Part shown: positions 21,922-33,123 of the stretch, in pieces | Layout of the letters: each line of letters begins with the position of its first letter | Position numbering within the stretch: position 1 is the first letter of the stretch | Source: Hymenoscyphus infarciens | Lineage: Eukaryota > Ascomycota > Leotiomycetes > Helotiales > Helotiaceae | Length of the DNA stretch: 64,000 nucleotides | Assembly (NCBI GenBank): GCA_001414345.1 | Contig: LLCB01000177.1 | Span: 1-64,000 of the forward strand | Direction of reading: 5' to 3' | The notes under the pieces: model-generated | The model's database searches: none | Told to the model about the DNA's origin: nothing | What the model saw: only the letters and a program-made list of their open reading frames with translations | Program-made: the position numbers and the translations under genes

Positions 21922-22654
21922 CTTGTCAGAGTGAGTGCAAGACAGGTTGGTTTCGTTGGTGTCGTTGGTTTGTGAAATGGTGGTGGAATAGAGGAGCAGA
22001 GGTTCGGAAGCAGTGGAGAAAATAGTTGTAGGAGAGAAGAAAAAAGATTTAAGTCTAGGAGGGAGGAGATATATATATAGTAAAATCTTAGGCCAGGCCT
22101 AAGCTAGGCCTAAGGTATCACGTGATGAGCTATTATATAGTGAATAGGGTATATAAAGTCTTTAGGCCTAGGCTTAGGTTATCACGTGATAATGAAAAGA
22201 GAGTAGATAATCAATAGTGAAGGATATTAAGCGAGGCCGAAAGGGAGGTGGCTGCCTAGCCTAATATCGATGAGTCATATAGGATATGCTAGGCGTGGCT
22301 ATTGAACTCAAACTCTAGCACTAAGCGATAAAACAGAAGATATCTCTACTTTAGAAGAGGGAGGGGGAGTGATTTAAACTATTATCGAAGAGATAATATT
22401 CTCAAAAGCCTCTTGTTTTGATAAGATTTACTAAAATCAACTAGTTAGTTCCACTATAGGTAAAGGGATGTTTAATCACAATTTTAAAAGTAATTTCGAA
22501 TTATCTACACTTGGGACATAATGTTGAATACACTTATCAATCTATCTAAGAGGTCGGGTCTATCTAAAAGATCTTCCACCGTGGACTGCTATGCCATCTG
22601 CCGAGAAAAGAATATTCCCCAAAGAACGCCCCCAATCGTGTTGTCCGTATCAGT
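21922..22654. promoter_or_regulatory. Upstream region of paralogue A with CACGTG and TAGGCCTA palindromes
   Basis: At 22085-22125 and again at 22161-22195 the same words recur: TAGGCCTA-type palindromes next to ATCACGTGAT (near 22117 and 22184), an E-box palindrome. ATATAGTGAATAG at 22135-22147 lies 214 bp upstream of the start at 21921; the same 13-mer occurs 185 bp upstream of paralogue B. The part from about 22330 is unassigned. A regulatory role is inferred from spacing only. Confidence 0.4.
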
Positions 22655-23389
22655 CTAATTCCGATGGAATAATTTGTTCAAGACCTTTCTAGTCTTGCAC
22701 TCCTTCTTCGGCTTGTCCGGGTTCGCACCAACTCCCTTCTCCTCGCACTCTTTGCAAACAGGGTACTTGTCGTCGATGACCACATCATAAGTCTTGATGC
22801 ACTTGTGGCCTTTGAGATTGTCAAGAGTGGCACAAACACAAGTACTCCCATGAATGACTTTGATCGGATTGGTGTGTAAGCACGCGAAACGTTTGCTGTA
22901 CTTGATACAACACTGGTTTCCGTCGACTACAGGCCCTTTTTCCAAATCAGGAAGTCCAAAATCAAATATGTCCACTCCATTGGATCCGGTAAATGAAGGA
23001 GGAGGGCCAAGGGGGATGGTGACAGTTTGGATGGGGTTAGAATGTAGGCCTACGCCGGGTCTCCATACAAGAGTGTGGAGTTTTCGAGTGGAGGAATCCT
23101 TGACTGCTAGCTTGATCATCTCCATGAGTTCTGCGGGTATCGATGAGAGACGAGGAGGGATGCGATTTTGGGCGGGGTCAGCTAAGAAGCTTGGTGGTGC
23201 TCTGCTGATTGCTGCCCAGGTTGGGTTGGATGGTCTAACACTTCCAGGTGAGGTCTCTGATTGCTGGCTAGCCAATTGGTACGGAGCAGGGGCGAGATTA
23301 GAGAATGCTTCGTCTACCGCTTCCCGTATTTCATGGTCATCTGAGATGGGGCTCGAAGCTAGTTGGGGAGTGTCAAATTGGTTCGACAT
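22655..23389 (-). CDS. Small CxxC protein (paralogue B)
   Basis: Single-exon 244-aa frame, MSNQFDTPQLASS.. to ..LNKLFHRN. It has a polar N-terminal half, then the module shared with paralogue A: KGPVVDGNQCCIKYSKRFAC, H, VIHGSTCVCATLDN, KCIKTYDVVIDD, CKECE. Shared positions are KGP-VD-N--CI-Y, C-H, V-H---CV-A-LDN, C---YDV and a closing CxxC. The C-terminus is Lys-rich where A is acidic. Tandem duplication is supported by same orientation, adjacency and a shared upstream 13-mer (23574-23586). No recognised family; possible zinc-binding role inferred. Confidence 0.75.
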   Translation of the reverse strand: MSNQFDTPQLASSPISDDHEIREAVDEAFSNLAPAPYQLASQQSETSPGSVRPSNPTWAAISRAPPSFLADPAQNRIPPRLSSIPAELMEMIKLAVKDSSTRKLHTLVWRPGVGLHSNPIQTVTIPLGPPPSFTGSNGVDIFDFGLPDLEKGPVVDGNQCCIKYSKRFACLHTNPIKVIHGSTCVCATLDNLKGHKCIKTYDVVIDDKYPVCKECEEKGVGANPDKPKKECKTRKVLNKLFHRN

Positions 23390-24117
23390 GATGATGATGA
23401 TGGATATGGTTGGTGTTGTTAGATGATTAGAAGAGAAAAAGAACTTTTGAAAGGTGGGTTAAGGAGGAGATATTTATAGGCGCTCCCTCAGGTATAAGCC
23501 TTGTTGTTCTGAAGAGACAGGATACATAAAATGGCAAGGCTCTGGTGAAGTGCTATCGGTGGGTAAATCATTCATATAGTGAATAGTCAAGGGAGACCAT
23601 AATGTTGCCACAATAGACTCCAGTGAAGGGCCTTATCGATGACCAGCCTAGCTAGGACATTTACAATGTGAAGAGAGCATAGAGAAACCCGTAAATAAGC
23701 AGATGAACAGATGAACAAAGAAACAGCTACAAACGAGGTTGGGTTTGGCAAATGATATGCAAGCAAGCAGCACGAACAATATAAATAAAAGCACTTGGAA
23801 GACCTCATTAGGAATTAGTACTTCTCACTGTTGAAGTAACTAGATATATGGATAATTGAGCCAGCAGTCTACTTGGGGGGGGGGATAAATATACAGGTTA
23901 GTTGAAGAGTGAAGTTGAATGTGTATTGGTTTGGAAACCCCAGAGGTATGGAAAACGAGGTATGGAAAACTTTTCAAAGAATTGTTCACTTAGACGTTGA
24001 AACTAAAAAATAACTAGGGGTGAAGAATGGTAGGGAGTGGTAAATTTTCTGCCTTAAGAAAAGAAAAAGTATAAAAGTAATAACGATAGAACTCCCAGCT
24101 TCTTCATTACTAGGGCG
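23390..24117. other. Promoter side of paralogue B and left flank of the large element
   Basis: No gene is seen. It contains ATATAGTGAATAG at 23574-23586, a run of ten G at 23875-23884, and a short A-rich direct repeat (ggtatggaaaac twice near 23945-23970). Ordinary composition continues to the element border near 24118. Confidence 0.45.
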
Positions 24118-24669
24118 TCCCGTACATACCAAAAGTCGGAAACGACGACTAAATCGCAAATCGTAAATCGCAAATCGCAAATTGTAAATCGTAAAGCTTA
24201 GATTTCTAAGTATATAGCCCTTTAGAGCTAAATCGTAAATCGTAAATCGTAAATCGATAAACGTAGATTTTTTAGAGGCTAAATCGTAAATTGTAAATCG
24301 TAAATCATAAATCGTAAAAGTCGTATAATTAATAAATAATTATAAAAGGTATTAAATATTAAATTAAAATATATTAGAGTAAGAGATATATATATATAAT
24401 ATAAAAAGATTATATAAATCGACTTTTATTACTATAATAAGTTCTTAAATTATGTCTTAAAACTAGGCCTTTTTTAAACTAATTACTCTGGATTACTTAA
24501 TATTAAAGTAATTAGCTTACTTTAAAAGCTTAAATAATCTTAATTTAAGATTATTTAAGTACTTTTAGCTACTTTTCTTAATTATATACTAATTTTCTAA
24601 TTAGAGTTAATACTATTTATTTTATAGACTAAAAAGTATACTTACTCTGTATACTAACCCCTTTATATC

Positions 24670-25058
24670 GCTTCTTCCTTTAAATACTATATACTACTCT
24701 CTATTATTCCTTCCTTTAAAAGTATTATTCTACTACTATATATACTCTCTCTCTCCCCTTGAATTCGAGTACTAATAATAATAAGAGAAGGAAGAGGATA
24801 ATCTCTAGTAGTAGCCTTAGGCATCTATTAAAGTGTAATATCCTTAGTAGTAGAACCTCTTAAGATAAATCGAATTAGTCGCTCCTTCCTTTAAATACTA
24901 CTCTATATTATTCCTTCTTTTAAAAGTACTATTCTACTACTATATATACTCTCTCTCTTCTCTTGAATTCGAGTACTAATAACAATAGAAGAAGGAAGAG
25001 GATAATCTCTAGTAGCAGCTCTAAGTATCTATTAAAGTGTGATATTCTTAGTAGTAGT
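24670..25058. repeat. Two-copy direct repeat, period 211 bp, inside the large element
   Basis: Copy 1 begins near 24670 and copy 2 near 24881. Both start CTTCCTTTAAATACTA with C/T variation and run through TTGAATTCGAGTACTAATAA and AGAAGGAAGAGGATAATCTC to TATTAAAGTGTRATATYCTT. Differences are mostly transitions. Subterminal repeats of this kind are common in large DNA transposons. Confidence 0.7.
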
Positions 25059-27613
25059 ATTATAGCGTAATAATCCTAGAATTTTAAGTATAGTAGGAAG
25101 TATAAAAAGAGCGATTTTAAGTATATAATAGAAGCCTAAATATACTACGTTAGTTTATTAATTTAGAGCTATATAGAGTGTTTATAGAGAAGTTATATTA
25201 AAAGAAAGTCTCTACTTAAGAGATATATAATATTCTTAAAAGTAAGTATAATATCAACGTCTCTAATACTACTCTTAAGCTCTGAATTAATATAGAGTAG
25301 AACCTTTACTAGTATAAAAAAAGTAAGACTACTTCTACCTTATATATACAAGTAGTATATCTCTTTAAAGATATAGGATTATCTAATTTAAGTATAGTAT
25401 ATATATTAAATCGTAAGAGCTTTATAATTAAGCCTTAGAGGTTCTAAAGGTTATAATTTAAGATAAGCCTTTAATGTTGAAAGTTCCTTATATAAGAAGA
25501 GCGTAAAAAGCTAGAGGCTATCCTTTAGTATAAGATCTACGAATATAGCTACTTTAGTATCGTAAGAAGCTTCGGCCTTAGGTTCCTCTATACGTACCTT
25601 AATACTTATAGTGTTGATAGAGATAGAGATAAAAGATAAAGCTAGAATAAGATTTAAAAGGTACTATTAAAGGTTAATAAGAAGGAGTATAATCGTAGGT
25701 TATAAGAGATTAAGAATGCTTATAGTAAATATGTCATACTAGGGCCTAATTTTATATAAAGTATTAATAGATATTATAAATTAAGGTTTATTAGTATTAA
25801 GATATATACTAGTATTAATACCTATACTTGATTTCTCTCTTAGAGCTATTATAGTATCTTAAATAATATAGTAATATCTACTCTATAGTAATACAGCGAT
25901 ACTATAAGTAGCCTTAGAAAGATACTATGTTATATACGATTAGATTAAGGATCGGAATCTCTAATAGTAGCAGACGCTTACTATATACTTCGTTAATAAT
26001 AAGCTATAGAAAGTAGTAGAGAGCTATACTAATTTTTAGACCTATATTAGTTTAGTACTTCTATAGCTAACTAACGTATTAAGGCTTAGTAGAGATAGCT
26101 TATAAAAGGGTCTCTAAATAAGTAGAAGATATACTTCTAAGGTATCTATAAAAAGAGGTTGTTTTCTAAAAAGAGCTTTCTTAATATAATTACTATATTA
26201 TATATATATATTCCAATTATTTAGAAGGAGCTTTAAACGTTTATATATATATAGAATCGCTATTATATTTATATCGATGCTAATTAAGAGTATAGAGTAC
26301 TAGGAGTGCTATAGACTAACTTTTACTATCTTAGGAGTAAAGAGCATCTAGTAGAGGATTATAATATTAAGGTGTTTGCTAAGAAGCTTACTAAGCTTTA
26401 GGAATTGTATAAGGATTAGGATATTAATATATATTTGCCTTAAGCGACTCTAGAGTAGTATAAAATAAAATTATTAGTATATAGATATATACTACTAATT
26501 AATAAGATAATACGTACTAAAGAGAGGGAAACTTATACTATAGCGTACTTAGATTTAAGAGTAGAATTATTAGCGTATATTCAAGAAGGTAATTTAGTAG
26601 AATTAGGCCTTTTAAGTAAGCTAGAAGGAGTATATAAGTAGGAGCTATGCTCTAAGGTAGCTTAAGGATTAAAAGAAGCTAGAAAGGCTAATTAAGATAA
26701 ATTTAGTATATACTTTAGTAACAAAGGTAAGAGCGATTAAGCAACGAACGTAGTACTAGATTATCTATATAATAGCGACTTCTTAGACGAGGAATTAGAG
26801 GAGTTAGATAATAAATTAGATAAGGATTTAAGAGAGTATATAACTAATAGGTATACCTTACTAGTCGAAGATGATTTAAAAGGAGATTTAGGGACAGATA
26901 TTAGTAGATAAATTTATATTTAATTAATCTACTCTAAGGGCTACTAATTTATCCTTAGGATTAGGCCTTCTCCTTTATAGAGCCTTTCTACTAATAGATA
27001 GTATTAAACGTCGTTATTATAGTAGAGAGCTCTAATAATTCTAATCCTAGGTCGTCTACTAAAAGATAGTCTCTTAAGTCTATTTAAAGAGTAAGGTCCT
27101 AAATCCTTAATTCTCTCTCTCTCTATTAGTAACCTCGTACTTAATATATATCCTTAGCTATAGTAGTAACTCTAGGATTATAGTATTATAATCTACTAAC
27201 TAACTATAGACTCTACAGCGGTCTATAATTATAATTACCTATTAACTAGGGTAAATAGAACGTTAATAGAGAGTAATATAACAAAGGAAGTATATATTAC
27301 TATCTATGAAAGGCGTAGAGAGTTAGCTAGCGACGTTGCTTTTACTATTTATAATTAATAAGTAAATAGATATACTAAACTAAGAATAAACCTATACTAA
27401 ATATAGGCTAAGCTCTAGGCCTAAAATTCATATATTTTAAGTATAAAAAAAGGCTTAACGTAACTCTAGAGAGGAATAGACATGTTTATCGACTTTTAAT
27501 TAAAATTAGAAGTAATTTATATAAGGTTATAGATATAGTTATAAGTATATAATTCTCTAAGTACTCGAGAGAGGATTTTAGTAGAGTAAACCTACTAACT
27601 ACGACTGTTAACA

Positions 27614-27871
27614 CTAAGCCTAATTTGTAAATTACTTACTACTACTAACAAAAGTTAGTAATCTTAGACCTTTAAATCTTTAAAAAATCGTAATATTATA
27701 GGTTCTATGTCTATTAAGTTCTAGTTAGCTTTATAAATATAAATAATACTATTCTATACTTAAATTAAAAGTAAAAGAATTAATTCAGAATATTATATTT
27801 TTAGGCCATTTTAAGCATATAGATTACCAACTTTTGTTAGTAGTAGTAAATAATTTACGAATTAGGCTTAG
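27614..27871. mobile_element. 258-bp inverted-repeat insertion (MITE-like) inside the large element
   Basis: The left arm CTAAGCCTAATTTGTAAATT.. continuing to ..CTACTAACAAAAGTT is mirrored by the right arm ending ..AATTTACGAATTAGGCTTAG. About 42 bp of inverted similarity is visible, with few mismatches. No coding capacity. The right-end phrase AATTAGGCTTAGCGTC also occurs near 30427, so a related fragment may exist there. Confidence 0.6.
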
Positions 27872-30800
27872 CGTCGATTACTTACTTTTAGAACCTCCTT
27901 AGTCCTTAGAGGAGGTTTCTGAGCTAGCCTCTAAGTAGTCGCTTAGATTAGAATATCCTTTAATCTAGCCTTACTTATACCTACTCTTATAAATACTTAT
28001 AGAATAGTAAACAAAGTTCTAGTCTTTATAAGAGATAATATACCATATAACTAGTAATTATTTAATATATGCTAGAATAGTATATTAGAGCCTTATAAAT
28101 AGTACTAAAAGTAAGAAGCGAGGTATAGGAGGTTATATAGTTTAAGTAGAACAGTCTCTTGATTTTCCTACTTTTATTCTATTACTTTTACTTATACTTT
28201 TAGAAGCCTTACGTCTATTACCTTATAATACTAAAAACACGCTAAGATGCCTTAATATTAGTCTCTTAAATGCCTAGAAGTCTAGACTTCTTATCTTAAG
28301 GGTTTAAAGCTTAAAGTATACTCTTATTACTTTCTAGTAAACTTAGTAAGTGCTTTAGAAAATCACGTATCTACGCTTCCTTAGAGGCTCTTTAATAATA
28401 AGATTAAGAACCGTCTATAAAAAGTAAAGGACTACTTTATAAAAGCTATAGTATAAAGCTTTAACAGCTGAGAGAAGAAATAACAGTTAATTATAGAGTT
28501 TAGGAGGAAGTAAGAGGCTACTATAGAACGTTCTACTACTAACTACTTCGCTCTTATTATTAAGTAAAAGGAAGATAAATTAGCTACGACTAGAGAGCGA
28601 GCTATCTAGGAGGAAAAGGCTAAGGCTAGATAATCCTTCTTTATAAAGGCTTCTAGTAAGACTAAAACAATTAAAGCAAAAGTACATAAGAAGGGATTTA
28701 TTCTTAATAAGAAAAAGGCTAAAAGTAAGTAGTACTCTTAAATTTAGTATATACTACTAATTAGTATAGGCTCCCTAGCTCCTTCTTCTCTAACCTATAG
28801 AGCGCCGAAGCCTATCCCTATTACTAAAATCTATATTCGAGTAGCCTTATATATCTATATATATATAACGAGTACTAAGGACTTCTCTACTACTAAGAGT
28901 ATCTCTACGATTACGTATACTTCTATAGTATAACGTAGTAAGATAGTTAGAGTATAAATTAATAACGACTTTCTATTTTAAGTACTTTACTTATTTACTA
29001 GTAACTCTAAGGATCTATTTAACTTTAAATTAGTATCTTAGAATATATAGGTTAAAAGGTTCGCTATTAAGCTCTTAGAGGATATCTACTATATAATCCC
29101 TACTCCTAGTAGGTAGGATCCTGTTAATATACTACTCCTTACTAATATAGTAGAAGACGTCTTTCTAGCTACGAACGTTACTATTAAGAAGAGGAAAGCT
29201 AAGTAATTAAGTACTATAGATTATAAAGAGGCAGATAACGTATAGGCTCTTATATAATACTTTAATTTACTAAAAGGTCTTACTAATAAAAAGTACTATA
29301 AAGTATACGTAGTATTTAATAGCTATATTAATAATAAGCTCTAATCTTCTAAAAAGAGGTAATCTATCACGCTCTTATAGGATACTTAAGAGCTGTTAAT
29401 TCTACTTCTTTAACTCTTAGCGCCTATTAAGGTACCTAACAACGAGCCTATTATACTTGAAGATAACGCTTAAGATAGAGAGGGAGATACTAGGCCTATA
29501 CTATCGCTAAGGGATAGTACTAGTGCTAGAGTAAACATAATATTAGTAGACGATTTAGAATTAGACGATCTTCTAGAGATATTTATAATTATTGCTACTT
29601 ACTTAGGAGACTGCTTTATAATTATTACTGCTTATTTAGAAGAGGAAGACGATAGAGATAATGATTCTAGAGAGGGTTCTAGGAGTAATATAAGAAGTAA
29701 GGATATAGATATAGATATAGATATAGAGGAGGATGTTAATAGTAAAGGAGTATTAACCCTAGGCTTATACTTGTCGTCGCCTCTTATAAGGGATAAGGAG
29801 AAGGAGAGCTTAATAGCACCTACTAAGTTAAATACACTAGAGAGAGTAGATAAGGTAGTATAATAATAAGTAGATATAGACGAGTAAATTATAAGAGATC
29901 TTAATACTTAATTATATATAAATATTAATACTACTATTACTAAAGGTAAGCTTAAATTAATTAATAAAGAAGAGTAATTAAAACTCGATTAAGAGCTCGA
30001 TAAGAGGGTCTCTAATTCGCTCTTACCTACTCCTCTTATACCTATAAATACGCTAGTAAGTAAAACAATATCTACTATTATAATCGCTTTTATAAATAGC
30101 CTTAATTTAAAGAGAAAGAGAGGAGATACTCTCTCTTAAATAACCCTTATCGATCGACCCTCTTATACTACTAAAAAGGTTAGGATTATATATAATAAGT
30201 ATAATAAGAAGAGGGATAAGAAGTAAGAGTATATAGTAGTAGATACTTTAGGTATAGATACTAGGAGGATTATCTATAATACCTTAATTTTATTACTACT
30301 TTTTAGTTACTTTTTACTACCTTTACTCTCCTTTTACCCTCTTTACTAAAGTGCTTAAATAATTATAATTTAAGATTATTTAAGTACTTTAAGCACTACT
30401 TTGCTAATTATATACTAATTGCTTAATTAGGCTTAGCGTCTCTTACTCTTAGGTTGAATTACATCTGTACTTATAGTATTAAAAGTCTTAATTATCTCTT
30501 TTCCTCTCTTATTTATTAAGTACTTATATAACGTTATTGTTTATACTAAGTATATATATTACTTTTAATAATTTATAATATTTTAGATAATAGATTTAAA
30601 GTTATATTATACTTATATTTAGTATAATACTAGGTAGTATATATTAATAGAGAGTAAGTAGTAAGCGATTACGATATATATATATTTAATAGATATATAT
30701 ATACTATATTATCTTCTACTTTTTACCCTTGCTTATACTTGAATTTTACGATTTAAGCCTTATAATTTAAGTATTACGAATTATAAATACCCTTACTTTA

Positions 30801-31004
30801 AGCTTTAAGATTACTAATTTAAGTATTTCGATTTACGTCTAAATAGCTTCTAAAAAATCTACGTTTATCGATTTATAATTTACGATTTATAATTTAGCTC
30901 TAAAGAGCTATATACTTAGAAATCTAAGCTTTATAATTTACGATTTGTGATTTGCGATTTACGATTTACGATTTAGTCGATTCTGACTTTTGGTACGTAC
31001 GAGA

Positions 31005-31332
31005 TGCCGTAATTACCCAACAACAAACACCTCAAGTCTCAACCACAGAACAATCTCAGACCCATCTGAATCTTTGTCAGTGTACTGTCGCTTTACGCCC
31101 ACAGATTTCACAACACTGTCAGCTGTGAGTAACAAGAAAATCGAAAAACGAAATCAATTTCTTCTACTGGAGAGTAATTTGAGCGACACCTCAATTCCCT
31201 GCCCCGCCAACAATTAGTGCAGAAACGAAACCATAGTCCCTAGTATGTATCCATTCCTGGCTCTCGTTAGAGAACTAACATCAACAGGCTCCCAGAGTCC
31301 TGAAATTGTGGCCAAACAAAAGGCAAAGCAAA
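31005..31332. promoter_or_regulatory. 5' region of the SprT-like gene, right flank of the element
   Basis: Ordinary composition between the element border and the ATG at 31333. Two upstream frames exist but neither looks coding. The element therefore sits about 330 bp from the start codon and could affect expression; that is inference. Confidence 0.4.
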
Positions 31333-32446
31333 ATGCCCCCCAAAAGCTATCTTGCCTCCCAAAACTCTCCCAACCACACCAAGGGTGCAAAATATACAAC
31401 CAACGACAATCAAATTTATCGCGGGATTCAAACACAAAAGATTCCCAGGGCCCAAGCTACCCCCACGACAAAAATCGATAAATTCAAGGAGGCTGGCTTG
31501 ATTGGAAGCCCCACAAGCTCATTGCCAGAGGATTTTTTTACCACTATAATACGGCTAAAGCCAAAAGAGGTTTCGAATACGCCCCACGAGCACCCGATCC
31601 CCGATTTCAATGAAGGGAATTTACGAAAGAATTGCTACCGAGTGGGTATCCTCCGAGTCATTTTCCCTCTTTCAGGTTGTTTTTAGGAGGATTGAGACCC
31701 CATTTCCTCCTCAAACCTCCCTTATTCATCCTAGTTTCCCCAGACTAACTAGAAATGGCAATACTGATCGTCCACAGCCGTCTGAGTTACCATTGCTGGT
31801 TTGCTTTCTCATCCCCAGATTTTCCCCCACTCCACAGGAAATATCAATCCTCAAAACAAGTGGTGGCTACGACCGATCTTACGAATTCTTCACCGATCAG
31901 GAGATCATCGCCCACCTTGAGCTTTACAAGAAGGTCTTCGATCGTTGGTTCTTCGCAAACACAACCAGGGAAACCACGATCAAAATCGTACGCAATAAAT
32001 TGGGAGGGAACCATGCAGAGTTCCAAATCTCGACTGGCGTGATATTTATAGATGTAGGGACCTCGTTTTGGTGGGAGGGAAACGTGAATAGCTGGGTAAT
32101 CACCTTACTGCATGAGATGATACATGCCTTTATGTTTCTCCACACATGCAGAAGGGACTGCTGTGAAGCTGCTATTCATCCTTCACTTGGTGGTCCAGGG
32201 GTCTCTGGCCATGGACCAGCTTGGGCGCATATATCAAAACTCGTTTGTACAGCCTTGTCGAACACTGTACCGTGGTGGCCCAAAAGTCGTAGTGACCTTG
32301 CCCATTCGGTCCAATATACGATGTACCGTGAGAGCTGGAAACCCTCAGCAGAGGAATTCAGATTCTGGGGCATAGAGGTGGGTCCAAATGGCTTACCTTC
32401 CGGCTTTGACAGCTATAGACACTTCTTGAAAGACAGAAAGAAGTAA
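31333..32446 (+). CDS. SprT-like zinc metalloprotease domain protein
   Basis: Two exons, 31333-31641 and 31778-32446 (325 aa), with a 136-bp intron (GTGGGT donor; GACTAAC branch about 30 nt before CCACAG). Both sides are in phase 0. Exon 1 is Lys/Thr-rich (IYRGIQTQKIPRAQ). Exon 2 carries the SprT-like fold: a hydrophobic lead (NSWVITLLHEMIHAFMF) with the HExxH zinc-binding and catalytic motif at residues 215-219, then a Cys/His-containing loop and SGHGPAWAHI about 30 residues on, where SprT proteins supply the third zinc ligand. Members include Spartan/Wss1-type proteases acting on DNA-protein crosslinks; this short protein lacks recognisable UBZ or SHP motifs, so its target is unknown. The intron is supported by the intronless neighbour copy, which joins the same residues (CYR|PSELPLLVC versus YYRPSGVPLLVC). 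Confidence 0.8.
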
Positions 32447-32495
32447 ACCAAATATGGCGCCGTCAACTGTGCTGTGGGACCTCGTTTTGTAGAGG

Positions 32496-33123
32496 ATGCC
32501 AATTGCATTTCCGGAGCCAAAAGTTGCCTTGCTTCCCTGAATTCTCCTGTTACCAGGTAGATTGCAGCTAGTAAAACCAAATATTCCATCAGCAAAACAG
32601 AGGTCTATCGGGGTATTCAGACCCAAAGAGTTCCCGGAACTAAGGCGGTCAAATTTTTAGGGACGCCCGGCAAATCTGTACCAGAGGGAATGTTCGCCAC
32701 AATCCGCAAACAAGTATCGAACTTTACGCACGAGAATTCAACACTGCGGCTAAGATCCAATGTCTCTAATGCATCCCACGGCAACCCAGCGACATATTCC
32801 GAGGACGTAAATTTGAGGCGAGAGTATTACCGACCATCAGGAGTACCACTTCTGGTCTGCCATCTCCTCCCGAATTTATTCCATCGCCAGAAGAAAGATT
32901 CATGCTTAGTTCACTTCTCAGTGACCGAGCTTACGATGCAAACAGCGATGAAGTGCTAATTTACCATTTTGGTGCTCATATGAAGGTCTTCGATCGATGG
33001 TTCTTCGGAAACACACTCAGTAAAGTCTCTAGCCTATGGAAAGCAAGGCTAAGACGCAATGGCCTTGACGGAAACCTGGGACAGTTCCACCCTTCAGCTG
33101 TCGAGATTTTTATTCACCCCTGA
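32496..33123 (+). pseudogene. Truncated tandem copy of the SprT-like gene
   Basis: Readable stretches match the upstream gene in order: KYSISKTEVYRGIQTQ (versus KYTTNDNQIYRGIQTQ), VPEGMFATI (versus LPEDFFTTI), REYYRPSGVPLLVC (versus KNCYR-PSELPLLVC). After a 1-nt frame change come FIPSPEERFML and VFDRWFFGNT (versus VFDRWFFANT). The copy stops at TGA 33121-33123, before the region that would encode HExxH, so it cannot be a protease. It lacks the 136-bp intron precisely. The frame also breaks near its 5' end (about 32496-32560). It abuts the end of a broken GH16 gene on the opposite strand. Confidence 0.75.

Larger units (their letters stand above)
24118..31004. mobile_element. Large (~6.9 kb) RIP-destroyed element with ~165-bp terminal inverted repeats
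   Basis: The left border reads TCCCGTACATACCAAAAGTC; the right border, reverse-complemented, reads TCTCGTACGTACCAAAAGTC. The inverted similarity continues for about 165 bp through repeated AAATCGTAAATCGCAAATCG words, then GCTTAGATTTCTAAGTATAT and CGATAAACGTAGATTTTTTA on both sides, and fades near 24285 and 30836. Everything between is AT-rich with stops in all frames, so any genes are destroyed. Long TIRs recall Mutator-like elements, but I see no clear target-site duplication and no surviving domain, so the superfamily is open. Confidence 0.7.

Noticed and set aside
24145..24325. CRISPR-like array (AAATCGTAAATCG repeats)
   Set aside because: Units are contiguous short words without spacers, mirrored at the other end of a eukaryotic element, so they are transposon terminal repeats.
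31844..32026. Minus-strand frames across the SprT-like gene
   Set aside because: Shadows of the plus-strand gene, which has a clear HExxH motif and a matching paralogue.
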